Shown: positions 16,311 through 25,082 of the stretch, piece by piece
Layout: every line of letters starts with the position of its first letter
Position numbering within the stretch: position 1 is the stretch's first letter
Made by a program: the position numbers and the translations under genes
NCBI GenBank assembly: GCA_015058955.1
Contig: SVBJ01000005.1
Location: 37,016-101,015, forward strand
Reading direction: 5' to 3'
Source of the DNA: Erysipelotrichaceae bacterium
GTDB taxonomy: Bacteria; Bacillota_I; Bacilli_A; Erysipelotrichales; Erysipelotrichaceae
DNA length: 64,000 bases
Notes under the pieces: generated by a model
What the model was told of the DNA's origin: nothing
The model's database searches: none
What the model saw: only the letters and a program-made list of their open reading frames with translations

Positions 16311-17686
16311 TCATGAAAAGAATTGTTTCTTTTGTGCGCATGAAAACCAGGAGGCAGAAAAAGAGTGTTCTTTCCATTTGCATTTTGGTTTTTACACTGT
16401 CATTCATGTCAACTGTTGTATTAAGTCTTCTGTTAGGCACTGATATGGAGAATATGCTGGTCAACCAGGTACCAGTAAAAATGGAGCTCGAGAATGATCA
16501 TTTCTTCACACAGCAATACTCCCGCATGATTGAAAAAAATGATTTGTTTTACAGAAACAGAACCAAATATCTTGAATATTATGAATATGTCATTTCCGGT
16601 TTAAAAGAGTTTACGTCTAAGCAAATTCTGACCTTTTCCAATTATAATACGTGCTTTCATGTTGCCAATAATATTACGGGTAAGGGTCTTTTGCTGTTTT
16701 ATGGTGTAAACAGCAGTGATTTCTTTGACAGGTTTTCTCTGACAATGACAGACGGAGAAGCATTTTCGAAATCAGATCTCAGCAAAGACATATACAAAGT
16801 GATTGTTAATGAAACAACTGAAATAAATGATGGAGGAACAAATCGCAAAATTACAATAGGGGACAGAATATCTCTGTTTGATGGCATACAGCTGACGGTG
16901 AGTGGATTATATGAAGAAAACCCAGTATATGATATATACCAAGGTCACAGAAATTCTTTTATAAACATGTCTGCATGCTTTATCCCTGAACAGTTAGCAG
17001 AAAAAATAGTGGAACTATATGGGGAAAGTCCTGATAACATTTTCAGCCTTGGTATTGATGGTATATCATTTGAAACAGATAATTATGAGCAGTATGAGAA
17101 GCTAGTAACGGATTATAACTCCATGGTTGAAAACTTGAACCAGTATACCAGAAAGCAGGGATTTCCTGATTTGGGTTTTTCTGTTGTTGAAAGTAATGCT
17201 GAACGCATACTTGTAACAATCGGAAGAATCAAAGTATTCTACATAGCTGTTTTCAGTGTTCTGGTGATAATGCTCATCTGTGTTTTTGTCAGCGGATTAA
17301 GATATAACCTGGAAGGAATTGCAGATGAATTGCTTTTGTTCTGCAGATTGGGAGACTGCATCAATTACATACTTAAACAATATATGGCGTTTTATCTCTC
17401 CCATGCTCTTCTGACTGTATTTGCCGGAATATTGACTGGTACAGTTGCCAGTAAAATGATATGTAATGGAATACTAAGCAACATTACCCGTGTTTCAGCA
17501 GAACTATTAAGTTACAGTAACAGCGCCGGGAATATGTTACCGCCATTTAGCGGCGATACTGTCAGAATCAGTTTGAGTGTAGTAGTTAAAACATCAGTGA
17601 TCATAACATGTTATGTCATAGTAATTATCTGTGTTGAGCTGGTTTCTTTTACGCTTTCCACACTGAAAGACAAAATCAGACACTAA
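16307..17686 (+). CDS. FtsX/MacB-like ABC permease (second of two)
   Basis: 459 residues, probably paired with the preceding permease as a heterodimer. N-terminal helix about 20-42, extracytoplasmic domain about 43-305, then helices at about 310-330, 360-382 and 425-450. Its sequence is clearly diverged from its partner. The ATG overlaps the upstream stop (ATGA), with AGGGG just before. A second ATG at 16313 is possible. The ATPase follows after 22 bases. Low-GC codon use as in the rest of the cassette. Confidence 0.75.
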   Translation: MIMKRIVSFVRMKTRRQKKSVLSICILVFTLSFMSTVVLSLLLGTDMENMLVNQVPVKMELENDHFFTQQYSRMIEKNDLFYRNRTKYLEYYEYVISGLKEFTSKQILTFSNYNTCFHVANNITGKGLLLFYGVNSSDFFDRFSLTMTDGEAFSKSDLSKDIYKVIVNETTEINDGGTNRKITIGDRISLFDGIQLTVSGLYEENPVYDIYQGHRNSFINMSACFIPEQLAEKIVELYGESPDNIFSLGIDGISFETDNYEQYEKLVTDYNSMVENLNQYTRKQGFPDLGFSVVESNAERILVTIGRIKVFYIAVFSVLVIMLICVFVSGLRYNLEGIADELLLFCRLGDCINYILKQYMAFYLSHALLTVFAGILTGTVASKMICNGILSNITRVSAELLSYSNSAGNMLPPFSGDTVRISLSVVVKTSVIITCYVIVIICVELVSFTLSTLKDKIRH

Positions 17687-17708
17687 ACAACAGGAAAGGA
17701 GAATTGAT

Positions 17709-18380
17709 GTGGAAATAAGTATTGAGAATCTATCCTTCGTATATAATAAAAGTAATCAGGAGATATTCAGAAATATAAATTTAAAGTTCCAAACCGGGAA
17801 GCTGTATGTCATTTTCGGACCAAGTGGATCGGGCAAGACAACATTTTTGAATATTATGGGTGGAATGGAGTATGGATACACTGGAAGAATACTGTTTGAT
17901 AATAAAGACATCAGAGAAATTGATCGGGCAGAATTTAAAAGAAAAATGGTAAGTACAGTATTTCAAAACTATAATTTATTTGACAGTTTCAGTGCGCTGG
18001 AAAACCTGAAAATAGCAGTTTCCATATATGGGAAAGAACAGTATGCCAACAGTAAAAAATTGCGGGTTTTATTGGAAAGACTTGGCCTGTCGCCTGATAA
18101 ACACAACAGGAAAGTATCAATGCTTTCAGGAGGAGAGCAGCAGAGAATCGCAATTGCCAGAAGTATTGTTTCTGATGCTCCTGTAATACTTGCTGATGAA
18201 CCAACAGGAAACCTGGATTATTATAATTCCGAGGTCATTAAAAAAGTGCTGAAAAGCATGGCTGAAAAAATGAACCGATGCGTAATTGTGGTAACCCACA
18301 ATGAGTCTTTTAAAGAGCTAGCTGACTGTGTTCTGCATCTTGATTCAAGGAATCATACACTCTTATTGCAGGTTTCCTGA
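17709..18380 (+). CDS. ABC transporter ATPase, MacB/LolD-type
   Basis: 223 residues. Walker A GPSGSGKT (37-44), Q-loop in VFQNYN, signature LSGGEQQ (139-145), Walker B VILADE (159-164), D-loop region GNLD and switch His in VVTHNE: a complete ATPase of the mechanotransmission (MacB/LolD/FtsE) group. The start is GTG 17709, with AAAGGAG at 17695-17701; an out-of-frame ATG at 17707 runs into a stop after three codons. It energises the two upstream permeases. It is the last gene of the cassette. Confidence 0.92.
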   Translation: MEISIENLSFVYNKSNQEIFRNINLKFQTGKLYVIFGPSGSGKTTFLNIMGGMEYGYTGRILFDNKDIREIDRAEFKRKMVSTVFQNYNLFDSFSALENLKIAVSIYGKEQYANSKKLRVLLERLGLSPDKHNRKVSMLSGGEQQRIAIARSIVSDAPVILADEPTGNLDYYNSEVIKKVLKSMAEKMNRCVIVVTHNESFKELADCVLHLDSRNHTLLLQVS

Positions 18381-18486
18381 TTTTCAGACAAGTTTCTGCA
18401 AAACGGATTTAATTAAAATGAATTTAGGATGTGTGAATCATAATGAATAAAGAGAACTGCTAATAAGCAGATGGTATGGTGAGATT

Positions 18487-19335
18487 ATGGAACGCTTAGA
18501 TAAGAAAAGAATAATCGAATTGATAACTGAACAGAGAAGATCAAGAGATCTGTCATTTGATGATATGGGGAATATTCTTCACGTATCAGGAAGAACTGTC
18601 CGAAGATGGGAACGGGGAGAGCAGACACCGACAATCGACGATGTCATAAATCTCTGCAATGAATTTGGCATTTCATTTGACGAGATATTTAATGAGAAAA
18701 CAGATGGCAGCCTGAATGATGATAAAACGATTAATACAGATATGGAATCAATAAGCCGGATCGTCAGTTCCACTGACCGGAGAGTCAGGGAGCTGAGCCG
18801 GGAAGTAAATGCTCTAAAGGAACAGGTAAGAACCATGGGCAGCATGTACCGACAGTCTGATTCTGAAGGTGATCTGACATGGTTATGGCTGTTTATTATA
18901 CATCTGGCGGCTACCGTTATCGGCTTTCTGTGCTATGCTCGAGGAAAAGTTGGTTATCAGCTTTCCTTTGTTTCAACACTGGTTTATGCTGTGGCAGTCA
19001 GCTTTCTGATCTGGCATACCAGAAACAGCCGCAGGATTCAGAAAATGTTCATGCTGTATTCGCTGGTTCTTGCCGTCAATATGCTGTTCTATGTTCTGCT
19101 TGAGACGGAATTGTTTGGAAAAGCTGAACGGGCGGGAGAGATCAATCTGAATAATGTTGAACTGATTCTGGTAAACGGAGCCTTGTATGGCCTGCGACGT
19201 CTGGGGCTGTATAACACCAGGAGATTTCTGTTTCTGTGTTTTCTGTGTTATGGAGTATGGATCATCTGGAGCGGGTATAATCTGCTGAAAGACAGAAGTG
19301 GAATCGTATCAGACGATAAAAGTGCCAGGAAATAA
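18487..19335 (+). CDS. Membrane-anchored XRE-family regulator
   Basis: 282 residues. N-terminal HTH_3 domain (about 8-62; GNILHVSGRTVRRWERG is the recognition region), an acidic linker, a heptad-like helix (about 95-115; VRELSREVNALKEQV), then four hydrophobic helices from about residue 130 to 270. A DNA-binding domain tethered to a polytopic membrane domain suggests direct sensing of a membrane signal. It lies 106 bases downstream of the ABC cassette on the same strand and could control it, but its base composition is closer to the host, so this link is inference. A terminator follows. Confidence 0.8.
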   Translation: MERLDKKRIIELITEQRRSRDLSFDDMGNILHVSGRTVRRWERGEQTPTIDDVINLCNEFGISFDEIFNEKTDGSLNDDKTINTDMESISRIVSSTDRRVRELSREVNALKEQVRTMGSMYRQSDSEGDLTWLWLFIIHLAATVIGFLCYARGKVGYQLSFVSTLVYAVAVSFLIWHTRNSRRIQKMFMLYSLVLAVNMLFYVLLETELFGKAERAGEINLNNVELILVNGALYGLRRLGLYNTRRFLFLCFLCYGVWIIWSGYNLLKDRSGIVSDDKSARK

Positions 19336-19370
19336 ACAGAAGACAATTACATATTGATGATAAACAGATG

Positions 19371-19394
19371 AGGCTGCCTGATGGCAGTCTTTTT
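19371..19394 (+). terminator. Terminator after the XRE regulator
   Basis: AGGCTGCC (19371-19378) and GGCAGTCT (19383-19390) form an 8-bp stem with one G-T pair and a TGAT loop, then a T run. Confidence 0.8.
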
Positions 19395-19417
19395 GGTGTT
19401 TTAAACAGGTAAACCGA

Positions 19418-19445
19418 TAGACAGTAAAAAAGGATGGGGTAAAAT
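19418..19445 (+). promoter_or_regulatory. Probable promoter of the diaminopropionate-lyase operon
   Basis: TAGACA (19418-19423), 16-base spacer, TAAAAT (19440-19445); a TATAAT at 19445-19450 is an alternative -10 with a longer spacer. AGGAGA at 19452-19457 is the ribosome binding site. Confidence 0.45.
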
Positions 19446-19466
19446 ATAATCAGGAGACAGATAAAT

Positions 19467-20507
19467 ATGATCAAATATCTGAAAAACAGCCATAAGGCGC
19501 TTTTTACGGAATATCCGATAACAACGGATGTTTTTGAGCCTTACCGGTTTCATCAGACTCTGCCGGCCTATAAACAGACACCACTGGTACCGCTGAATAA
19601 CTATGCCCGGAAGAACGGCATAGGAGAACTGTATGTTAAGGACGAGTCCAACCGTTTCGGTCTTAATTCATTCAAGGCATTAGGTGCCAGTTTTGCGGTA
19701 AGCAGACTGCCGCAGAAACCTGAACTGCTGGTCAGCTGTACTGATGGCAATCATGGCCAGGGTCTGGCCTGGTATGGCAGTACCATAAATGTTCCGGTAA
19801 GGATCTTCATGCCTAAGGGCTCAGACGAAAGAAGAGTGGCCAAGATCCGGAAATATGGTGCTGAGGTTGTTGTCAGCGATTTCAACTACGATGATACGGT
19901 ACGCTACGCAGCCAGATGGGCAAAGGAACATGGCGGTACTCTTGTACAGGATACGGCCTTTGATGATTACCGTGAGATACCGTCATATATTCAGACAGGC
20001 TATTCAACGCTGATCATTGAAGCGGTAAAGCAGCTGGGCAAGGATCCTACCCACGTTTTCCTGCAGGCAGGGGTTGGAACCTTTGCGGGCGGAGCCATCC
20101 GTGCGCTTTCCGAAATATGCCGTAAAATGCCTTACATCGGCATAATTGAAGCAGAAACCTGTGACTGTTTCTATCAGTCATTTCTGAAGGAAGAGACAGT
20201 AAAGATCGGAGGAAGTCCCTATACCATCATGGCGGGATTAAACTGCGGGGAACCGAGCATTCTGGTGCTGCCGGTATTTCAGAAATATGCCGACTGGTTC
20301 ATCAGCGTATCTGATGATGTTTCCCTGAGGGGAATGCGGCTGTCACGTGATCCGGTGGAAGGAGATCCGGTTTTCAACGGAGGAGAATCGGGAGCCGTAG
20401 GATTGGGTGTTGTTGATGAAATAATTGAAAAGGGACTGAAGGAAGAGTTCATGATGAATGACGATTCAGTCATCCTGGTCATCAACACCGAAGGAAAACT
20501 TGTATAA
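19467..20507 (+). CDS. Diaminopropionate ammonia-lyase-like PLP enzyme
   Basis: 346-residue fold-type II PLP enzyme. The segment KDESNRFGLNSFKALG carries the PLP lysine (Lys70) and matches diaminopropionate ammonia-lyases; SCTDGNHGQGLAW binds the substrate carboxylate and QAGVGTFAGG the PLP phosphate. The known family reaction converts 2,3-diaminopropionate to pyruvate and two ammonia. It is about 50 residues shorter than the enterobacterial enzyme. It heads an operon with two NagA-like amidohydrolases 15 bases downstream and an FAH-family enzyme, suggesting breakdown of an acylated amino acid or amino-sugar-like compound. A related threonine- or serine-type ammonia-lyase activity is possible. 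Confidence 0.82.
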   Translation: MIKYLKNSHKALFTEYPITTDVFEPYRFHQTLPAYKQTPLVPLNNYARKNGIGELYVKDESNRFGLNSFKALGASFAVSRLPQKPELLVSCTDGNHGQGLAWYGSTINVPVRIFMPKGSDERRVAKIRKYGAEVVVSDFNYDDTVRYAARWAKEHGGTLVQDTAFDDYREIPSYIQTGYSTLIIEAVKQLGKDPTHVFLQAGVGTFAGGAIRALSEICRKMPYIGIIEAETCDCFYQSFLKEETVKIGGSPYTIMAGLNCGEPSILVLPVFQKYADWFISVSDDVSLRGMRLSRDPVEGDPVFNGGESGAVGLGVVDEIIEKGLKEEFMMNDDSVILVINTEGKLV

Positions 20508-20522
20508 AAATGGGAGGAAACC

Positions 20523-21701
20523 ATGATAATAAAAAACGCCAAAGTATTCATTGACGGAGAGTTCAGGAATACTGATGTCAGATTTGACGAACAGACAATT
20601 ACGGAAATCGGAAGTAATCTTACAGGAGATCAGATCATTGATGCCGGGGGTAATGACCTTTATGCCGGCATCATCGACTGCCACATTCACGGCGGTTTCC
20701 TGCGAAGCTTCCAGGCCAATGTCAAGAAGGAAACCTGGAAGGACTATGGTGAACCGGAAGAGCAGGCCAGATACATATGTAAAAAGGTAGTAGAGAACGG
20801 GGTCACCAGCATCATGCCTACCCTGGGCGACCTGACGGTTGAAGAGTATCAGGAAGCCATCAGACTGATCAGAAGGATCAGAAAGGATGTTGATGGGGCT
20901 GATCCGTTCATGTTCCATCTGGAAGGAACGTATCAGAATCCCAATCATCATTCTTCCTTCAATCATAACCACGATACTCTGCCATCCAGGGAACATACTT
21001 TAGCCATTACGGACAATGATCTCAGTGATGTATGCCTGATCGGCATTGCACCGGAACTGGAAGGGTCAATGGAATGGCTGAAGTGGCTGTGCAGTGAGAC
21101 CAGAGTACATGCTGAGATAGGATATACCAAGGCCAGTGCTCAGACGGTAACTCAGGCTGCCGACCTGGGACTGGACCAGACAACCCACATGTTCAACGGC
21201 TTTGAACCGATGCATCACAGAATTGACGGACCGGATGTCGGCATCATGATCGACGACAGGATAAAATGCCAGCTTACCCTTGATTCCTATCATGTTTCAC
21301 CATACTGGTGCAGGTTCCTGATCAAGGTAAAGGGACTGGACAAGGTGTATGGACTGACTGATCTGTCTTCGCATTCCGGACTTCCTGACGGTGTCTATCA
21401 CTTTGAGGGCGGAAGGACCATCATTGCGGGTGACGGGTTCATCAAGGATGAAAAGGGAACCATTCAGAGCGGTAATCATACTATGAATCAGATCATGTAC
21501 AAGGCCCGCCACAATGTGGGCTTAACCAAAGAGGAAGTCGGTTCGATCTATACGGAAAACGTGGCAAAATGCCTTGATGTTACCGACAGGGGAAAGATAG
21601 AAGTCGGACGCAGAAGTGATTTCGTCATCATGGATGACGACTATAACGTAATCAGAACGATAATCAGAGGAAAGACAGTATACGAAGGAGAAAAAGCATG
21701 A
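20523..21701 (+). CDS. NagA-like amidohydrolase, copy 1
   Basis: 392 residues of the N-acetylglucosamine-6-phosphate deacetylase group (metal-dependent TIM barrel). Seen: DCHIHGG (HxH metal motif), HLEG metal Glu, THMFNGFEPMHHR, DSYHVSP and the late LTDLSSHSG, whose Asp corresponds to the catalytic Asp of NagA. The canonical HLEGP and LVTDA contexts are changed (HLEGTY, GLTDLS), so the substrate may not be GlcNAc-6-P. GGGAGG precedes the ATG. Its stop overlaps the next paralogue (ATGA). N-termini of the two copies align nearly residue for residue, showing tandem duplication. Confidence 0.82.
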   Translation: MIIKNAKVFIDGEFRNTDVRFDEQTITEIGSNLTGDQIIDAGGNDLYAGIIDCHIHGGFLRSFQANVKKETWKDYGEPEEQARYICKKVVENGVTSIMPTLGDLTVEEYQEAIRLIRRIRKDVDGADPFMFHLEGTYQNPNHHSSFNHNHDTLPSREHTLAITDNDLSDVCLIGIAPELEGSMEWLKWLCSETRVHAEIGYTKASAQTVTQAADLGLDQTTHMFNGFEPMHHRIDGPDVGIMIDDRIKCQLTLDSYHVSPYWCRFLIKVKGLDKVYGLTDLSSHSGLPDGVYHFEGGRTIIAGDGFIKDEKGTIQSGNHTMNQIMYKARHNVGLTKEEVGSIYTENVAKCLDVTDRGKIEVGRRSDFVIMDDDYNVIRTIIRGKTVYEGEKA

Positions 21702-22867
21702 TAATCAGAAACGCTAAGGTATTCATTGACGGGCAGTTCAGAGATACTGATGTCAGATATGACAGCAGTGGGATCCTGGAAATCGGTAAGGATCTTGCGG
21801 GTGATGAAGTAATTGATGCTAAAGGCAATTATCTTTATGCAGGCATGGTGGATGCGCATTGCCATGGTGGGTTCAAGAGAGCTTTCAACTTTACCAATGC
21901 CTTTGGAGACATAGGTAACCACGAGGAACAGGTACGTTACCTGCTGAAGAAACTGCCTTCTACCGGTGTAACCACGGTATATCCGACACTGGCAATCAAG
22001 AATCATCCGATTAATGAAATATATGAAGACATGAGAGATTCAGTCAGAACAATACGTAAGGTTCATAAGGATTATGAAGGTGCGGAACCTCTTAAATTCC
22101 ATTTTGAGCATCCATTCCCGACATTGGACCGTTATCTGCATGAATACATCCGCCCGGCTACCCCGGAAAGAGCCGACATGATTGTTGACCGTGATTATTC
22201 CGATGTTGGCATCTTCGGCATTGCTCCTGACTATGAGAATGCCATTGAGTTCATTGACTATCTTGTCAGCAAGAGAGTTGATCCGGAAGACGGCTACACC
22301 AAGGCTACGGTAGCCCAGACCAGGGAAGCTGCCGATCACGGCATGAACCAGGCTTCACATTTGTTTAACGGTTATCAGCCAATGCATCACCGCATCAGCG
22401 GACCAGCTGAAGGTGTTCTATTGGAAGACCGCATCTTTGCTCAGCTGACCATGGACGGCTATCATGTCAATCCGGACTGGATAAAGCTGACATTACGCAT
22501 CAAGGGAATGGACAGATGCTATGGCATTACTGACCTTTCTGAATTCAGCGGTCTGCCGGAAGGCAGAAATGTTCTGGATGATGGAACGGTAATTGAAACC
22601 CATGACGGCTATAACTGGCGCCCTGACGGACATCTGCTGTCCGGTAACATGGTTGCGAATGAAATCATGAAATGCGCCAGAGACATAGTAGGACTGAGCA
22701 TGGAAGAAGTCGGATCACTGTATTTTGAAAATCCGGCTAAATGTCTCAGACTGAACGACCGCGGTAAGATCGAGGTAGGACGCAAGAGTGACCTGGTAAT
22801 CATGGATCAAGACTACAAGGTGCTTAAGACGATCATCAATGGGGAAGTTTATTATGAAGCTGACTAA
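21698..22867 (+). CDS. NagA-like amidohydrolase, copy 2
   Basis: 389 residues, tandem paralogue of the preceding gene. It keeps the metal motif as DAHCHGG, the Glu in HFEHPF, HLFNGYQPMHHR, DGYHVNP and ITDLSEFSG. The segment around the metal Glu differs from copy 1, where the other copy has HLEGTYQNP, so the two probably have different substrates or form a heteromer. ATGA coupling to copy 1 and a 14-base overlap with the FAH gene place it in one translated unit. Confidence 0.82.
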   Translation: MIIRNAKVFIDGQFRDTDVRYDSSGILEIGKDLAGDEVIDAKGNYLYAGMVDAHCHGGFKRAFNFTNAFGDIGNHEEQVRYLLKKLPSTGVTTVYPTLAIKNHPINEIYEDMRDSVRTIRKVHKDYEGAEPLKFHFEHPFPTLDRYLHEYIRPATPERADMIVDRDYSDVGIFGIAPDYENAIEFIDYLVSKRVDPEDGYTKATVAQTREAADHGMNQASHLFNGYQPMHHRISGPAEGVLLEDRIFAQLTMDGYHVNPDWIKLTLRIKGMDRCYGITDLSEFSGLPEGRNVLDDGTVIETHDGYNWRPDGHLLSGNMVANEIMKCARDIVGLSMEEVGSLYFENPAKCLRLNDRGKIEVGRKSDLVIMDQDYKVLKTIINGEVYYEAD

Positions 22868-23666
22868 TGTGCTTGTTGACGGAGAAAAGAGACTGGCCCA
22901 GATAGCTGACGGTGAGGTTTATCTGCTGGATACCGATTTAACAATGGAAGATGTCATTAACCAGGGAAACTGTACTGAACTGGAAAAAGCCGAAAGAAAA
23001 AAGATAAGCGATCCGGCATATGCCAATCTGGTGGAATCGGAAAAGATAATCTGCGTTGGCCTGAACTATCCGAAACATACCGCGGGCATCAGGATGAAGG
23101 ATCCTGATTATCCGGTACTGTTCTCCAAGTTCCGCGATTCCCTGGTCCCTCACAACCGGGACATCATAATCCGCGAAGGAGAAGACACCTATGACTATGA
23201 AGGTGAACTTGTCGTAGTCATGGGGAAAAGATGCTACCGAGTCAGTAAGGAAGAAGCCATGGACTATGTTTTCGGCTATTCCATCGGCAATGATGTCACC
23301 TGCCGTGATGTTCAGTTGAGAACCGGACAGTGGCTGGCTGGCAAAGCCATGCCTACCTTTGGCCCATTGGGACCGTGCATTGTCACCAGGGATGAATATC
23401 AGCCGGGCAATAAGGTCATCAGATCATATGTCAATGGCATTCTGAAGCAGGAAGGCAATACTGACGAAATGATCTTCAGCATTGCGGACATCATTGAATA
23501 TACGGCCAGATACATTCCTCTTAACCCGGGAGATCTCATCTATACCGGTACTCCATCAGGGGTAGCCTATGAATTTGACAGCGGATATCTGAAGGAAGGG
23601 GATGTCATTGACATCGAAATAGAAGGCATTGGAACTCTGACAAATACCGTTCACCTTAAAACATAA
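22854..23666 (+). CDS. Fumarylacetoacetate hydrolase family protein
   Basis: 270 residues with an N-terminal cap and the FAH fold. Metal ligands are visible in YDYEGELVVVMG; GNDVTCRD and AGKAMPTFGPLGP are typical of FAHD1/HpcE-like hydrolases, hydratases and decarboxylases acting on 2-oxo acids. An ATG at 22839 exists, but GGGGAAG at about 22841-22847 places initiation at ATG 22854. It ends the operon. With the lyase producing pyruvate-like 2-oxo acids, it may process a downstream 2-oxo acid. Substrate unknown. Confidence 0.85.
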   Translation: MKLTNVLVDGEKRLAQIADGEVYLLDTDLTMEDVINQGNCTELEKAERKKISDPAYANLVESEKIICVGLNYPKHTAGIRMKDPDYPVLFSKFRDSLVPHNRDIIIREGEDTYDYEGELVVVMGKRCYRVSKEEAMDYVFGYSIGNDVTCRDVQLRTGQWLAGKAMPTFGPLGPCIVTRDEYQPGNKVIRSYVNGILKQEGNTDEMIFSIADIIEYTARYIPLNPGDLIYTGTPSGVAYEFDSGYLKEGDVIDIEIEGIGTLTNTVHLKT

Positions 23667-23673
23667 AGAAAAG

Positions 23674-23698
23674 CCCATCATGTTAAGTGATGGGTTTT
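23674..23698. terminator. Terminator between convergent genes
   Basis: CCCATCA (23674-23680), 7-base loop, TGATGGG (23688-23694) with flanking A and T runs on both sides, so it can stop transcription from either direction. Confidence 0.8.
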
Positions 23699-23716
23699 AA
23701 TGTGTCAGTGAACATG

Positions 23717-24265
23717 TCACTTTGCTGGAATGAACCTGTCTCCGTCTTCAGCTTTTACATGGATGAACTGGCTGGAATCTTCAGCCATGAAGACAAGATC
23801 ACCGTCATGTAAGTAAAAATGAAAGACAAAGTCATATCCTGTTGATTCATTTAAGGTAATTATGCCGTTTTTTACGGACCAGTTACCCATGCCGATATAG
23901 CTGCTAAGAACACCTTCATAATAATCATAGGTTCCGTCAGCATTAAGAGTAATGCCGAAATCTGACGGGAAACCACCTTTCTCCCACTTATAGGTTTTGC
24001 CGGCAGCCCGATTGAAGATGTTTCTGTCCTGCTTTCCAAATTCTCTGATCCAGAGTTCATCTATGCTTTTAAGATTGTCTGGAAACCAGTAGACGGATGT
24101 CTTATGATAGATACCGTTTTCAATCAGCCTGTTCCAGATGACCAGCTTATATGCCATGGCACTGTAGGTTCTGGTGCCGCCATCTCTGAAGACACCTGTT
24201 GGTATCGGTATAAACGGTACTGCCAGTAAAATGCCAATAAGCAAAAGAGCCGTTTTTTTCTTCAT
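23717..24265 (-). CDS. Exported or membrane-anchored protein, function unknown
   Basis: 182 residues. N-terminal signal or anchor (MKKKTALLLIGILLAVPF) followed by PIPTGVFRDGGTRTYSA, a segment recurring in Bacillota hypothetical proteins. The C-terminal half reads as a small beta-barrel-like domain with repeated strand-turn units (NADGTYDYYEG, GNWSVKNGIITL). No catalytic motif recognised. Coupled by ATGA to the upstream class I amidotransferase-like gene. Confidence 0.7.
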   Translation of the reverse strand: MKKKTALLLIGILLAVPFIPIPTGVFRDGGTRTYSAMAYKLVIWNRLIENGIYHKTSVYWFPDNLKSIDELWIREFGKQDRNIFNRAAGKTYKWEKGGFPSDFGITLNADGTYDYYEGVLSSYIGMGNWSVKNGIITLNESTGYDFVFHFYLHDGDLVFMAEDSSQFIHVKAEDGDRFIPAK

Positions 24266-24939
24266 GCTTTTTCTCCTGAAGGGATATTGTCAACAAACCA
24301 TTTAAGCATAAGTGAACCGTCAACGGTATCGTCACGTCTTTTTTCAAAGCACATTCTTTCCGGGTGCCACTGGACGCTGTAAACAGGAAGGGTGGTGTGA
24401 TACATGGCTTCCGGGATCCCGTCATCGGAATACCGGCAGATGTGCAGTCCCTTACCAAGCTGTTTAACCGCCTGGTGATGAGCACTGTTGGTGGAAAAAC
24501 TGTTTCCATAGAGCTCATATATGAATGAGCCCTCTTCGGCAGTATTCATGTGGACTCTGTCAGCCTGCTTTACCCGGTCGTATCTGTGGCGATATGCCAG
24601 GGGGTGGTCCTGGTAAAGAGAACCACCAAAGTAGACATTGATAAGCTGATGGCCGCGGCAGATGCCGAATACCGGTTTGTTACATCTGACGAACTGATCA
24701 AGAGTACTGAACTGCAGTTCATCAAGTGCCGGAGTCATTCTCTCGCTTCCGTTGATTTCCTCACCGTATCTGTGCGGGTCGATGTCTTCACCGCCGGGCA
24801 ATAACAGCCGGTCAAATGATGAAATGTCGATGATTTCATCTGTAACAAAAACCTCACAGCCAAGCTGCTGCAGGGCGTTGATGTAATTGGGTACTTCGGC
24901 AAAAACCGGTATCAGAATGCGTTTCTTTTTCATTGTCAT
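24262..24939 (-). CDS. Class I glutamine-amidotransferase-like hydrolase (PuuD/peptidase C26 group)
   Basis: 225 residues. LLPGGEDIDP, nucleophile Cys in FGICRGHQ and catalytic His with Glu in QWHPER form the triad of the gamma-glutamyl-GABA hydrolase family, which cleaves gamma-glutamyl amides. The frame opens at a GTG (24945), but ATG 24939 or 24933 is more likely; no strong ribosome binding site distinguishes them. Pairs with the exported protein downstream. Polyamine or gamma-glutamyl peptide breakdown is the family role; no other putrescine gene is nearby. Confidence 0.83.
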   Translation of the reverse strand: MTMKKKRILIPVFAEVPNYINALQQLGCEVFVTDEIIDISSFDRLLLPGGEDIDPHRYGEEINGSERMTPALDELQFSTLDQFVRCNKPVFGICRGHQLINVYFGGSLYQDHPLAYRHRYDRVKQADRVHMNTAEEGSFIYELYGNSFSTNSAHHQAVKQLGKGLHICRYSDDGIPEAMYHTTLPVYSVQWHPERMCFEKRRDDTVDGSLMLKWFVDNIPSGEKA

Positions 24940-25046
24940 AACCACGATTTATTAATGATATTCTAGCATAATCAGCTATGAAAATCCCGGTTGGAGAACG
25001 GTAAAACTGCCTTGAAAAAATATTATAAAAATATTTAAAAAAGTAC

Positions 25047-25075
25047 TTGCAATGCCGATTATTATCGTGTAATAT
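25047..25075 (+). promoter_or_regulatory. Promoter of the hairpin-array RNA
   Basis: TTGCAA (25047-25052), 17-base spacer, TAATAT (25070-25075). The predicted start falls right at the first hairpin (25083). Confidence 0.55.
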
Positions 25076-25082
25076 ATACTGT

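Noticed and set aside
14392..18380. Assignment of the cassette as a lactococcin 972-type bacteriocin system
   Set aside because: The secreted protein does not resemble lactococcin 972, and the permeases are two separate four-helix proteins in place of one long seven-helix protein.
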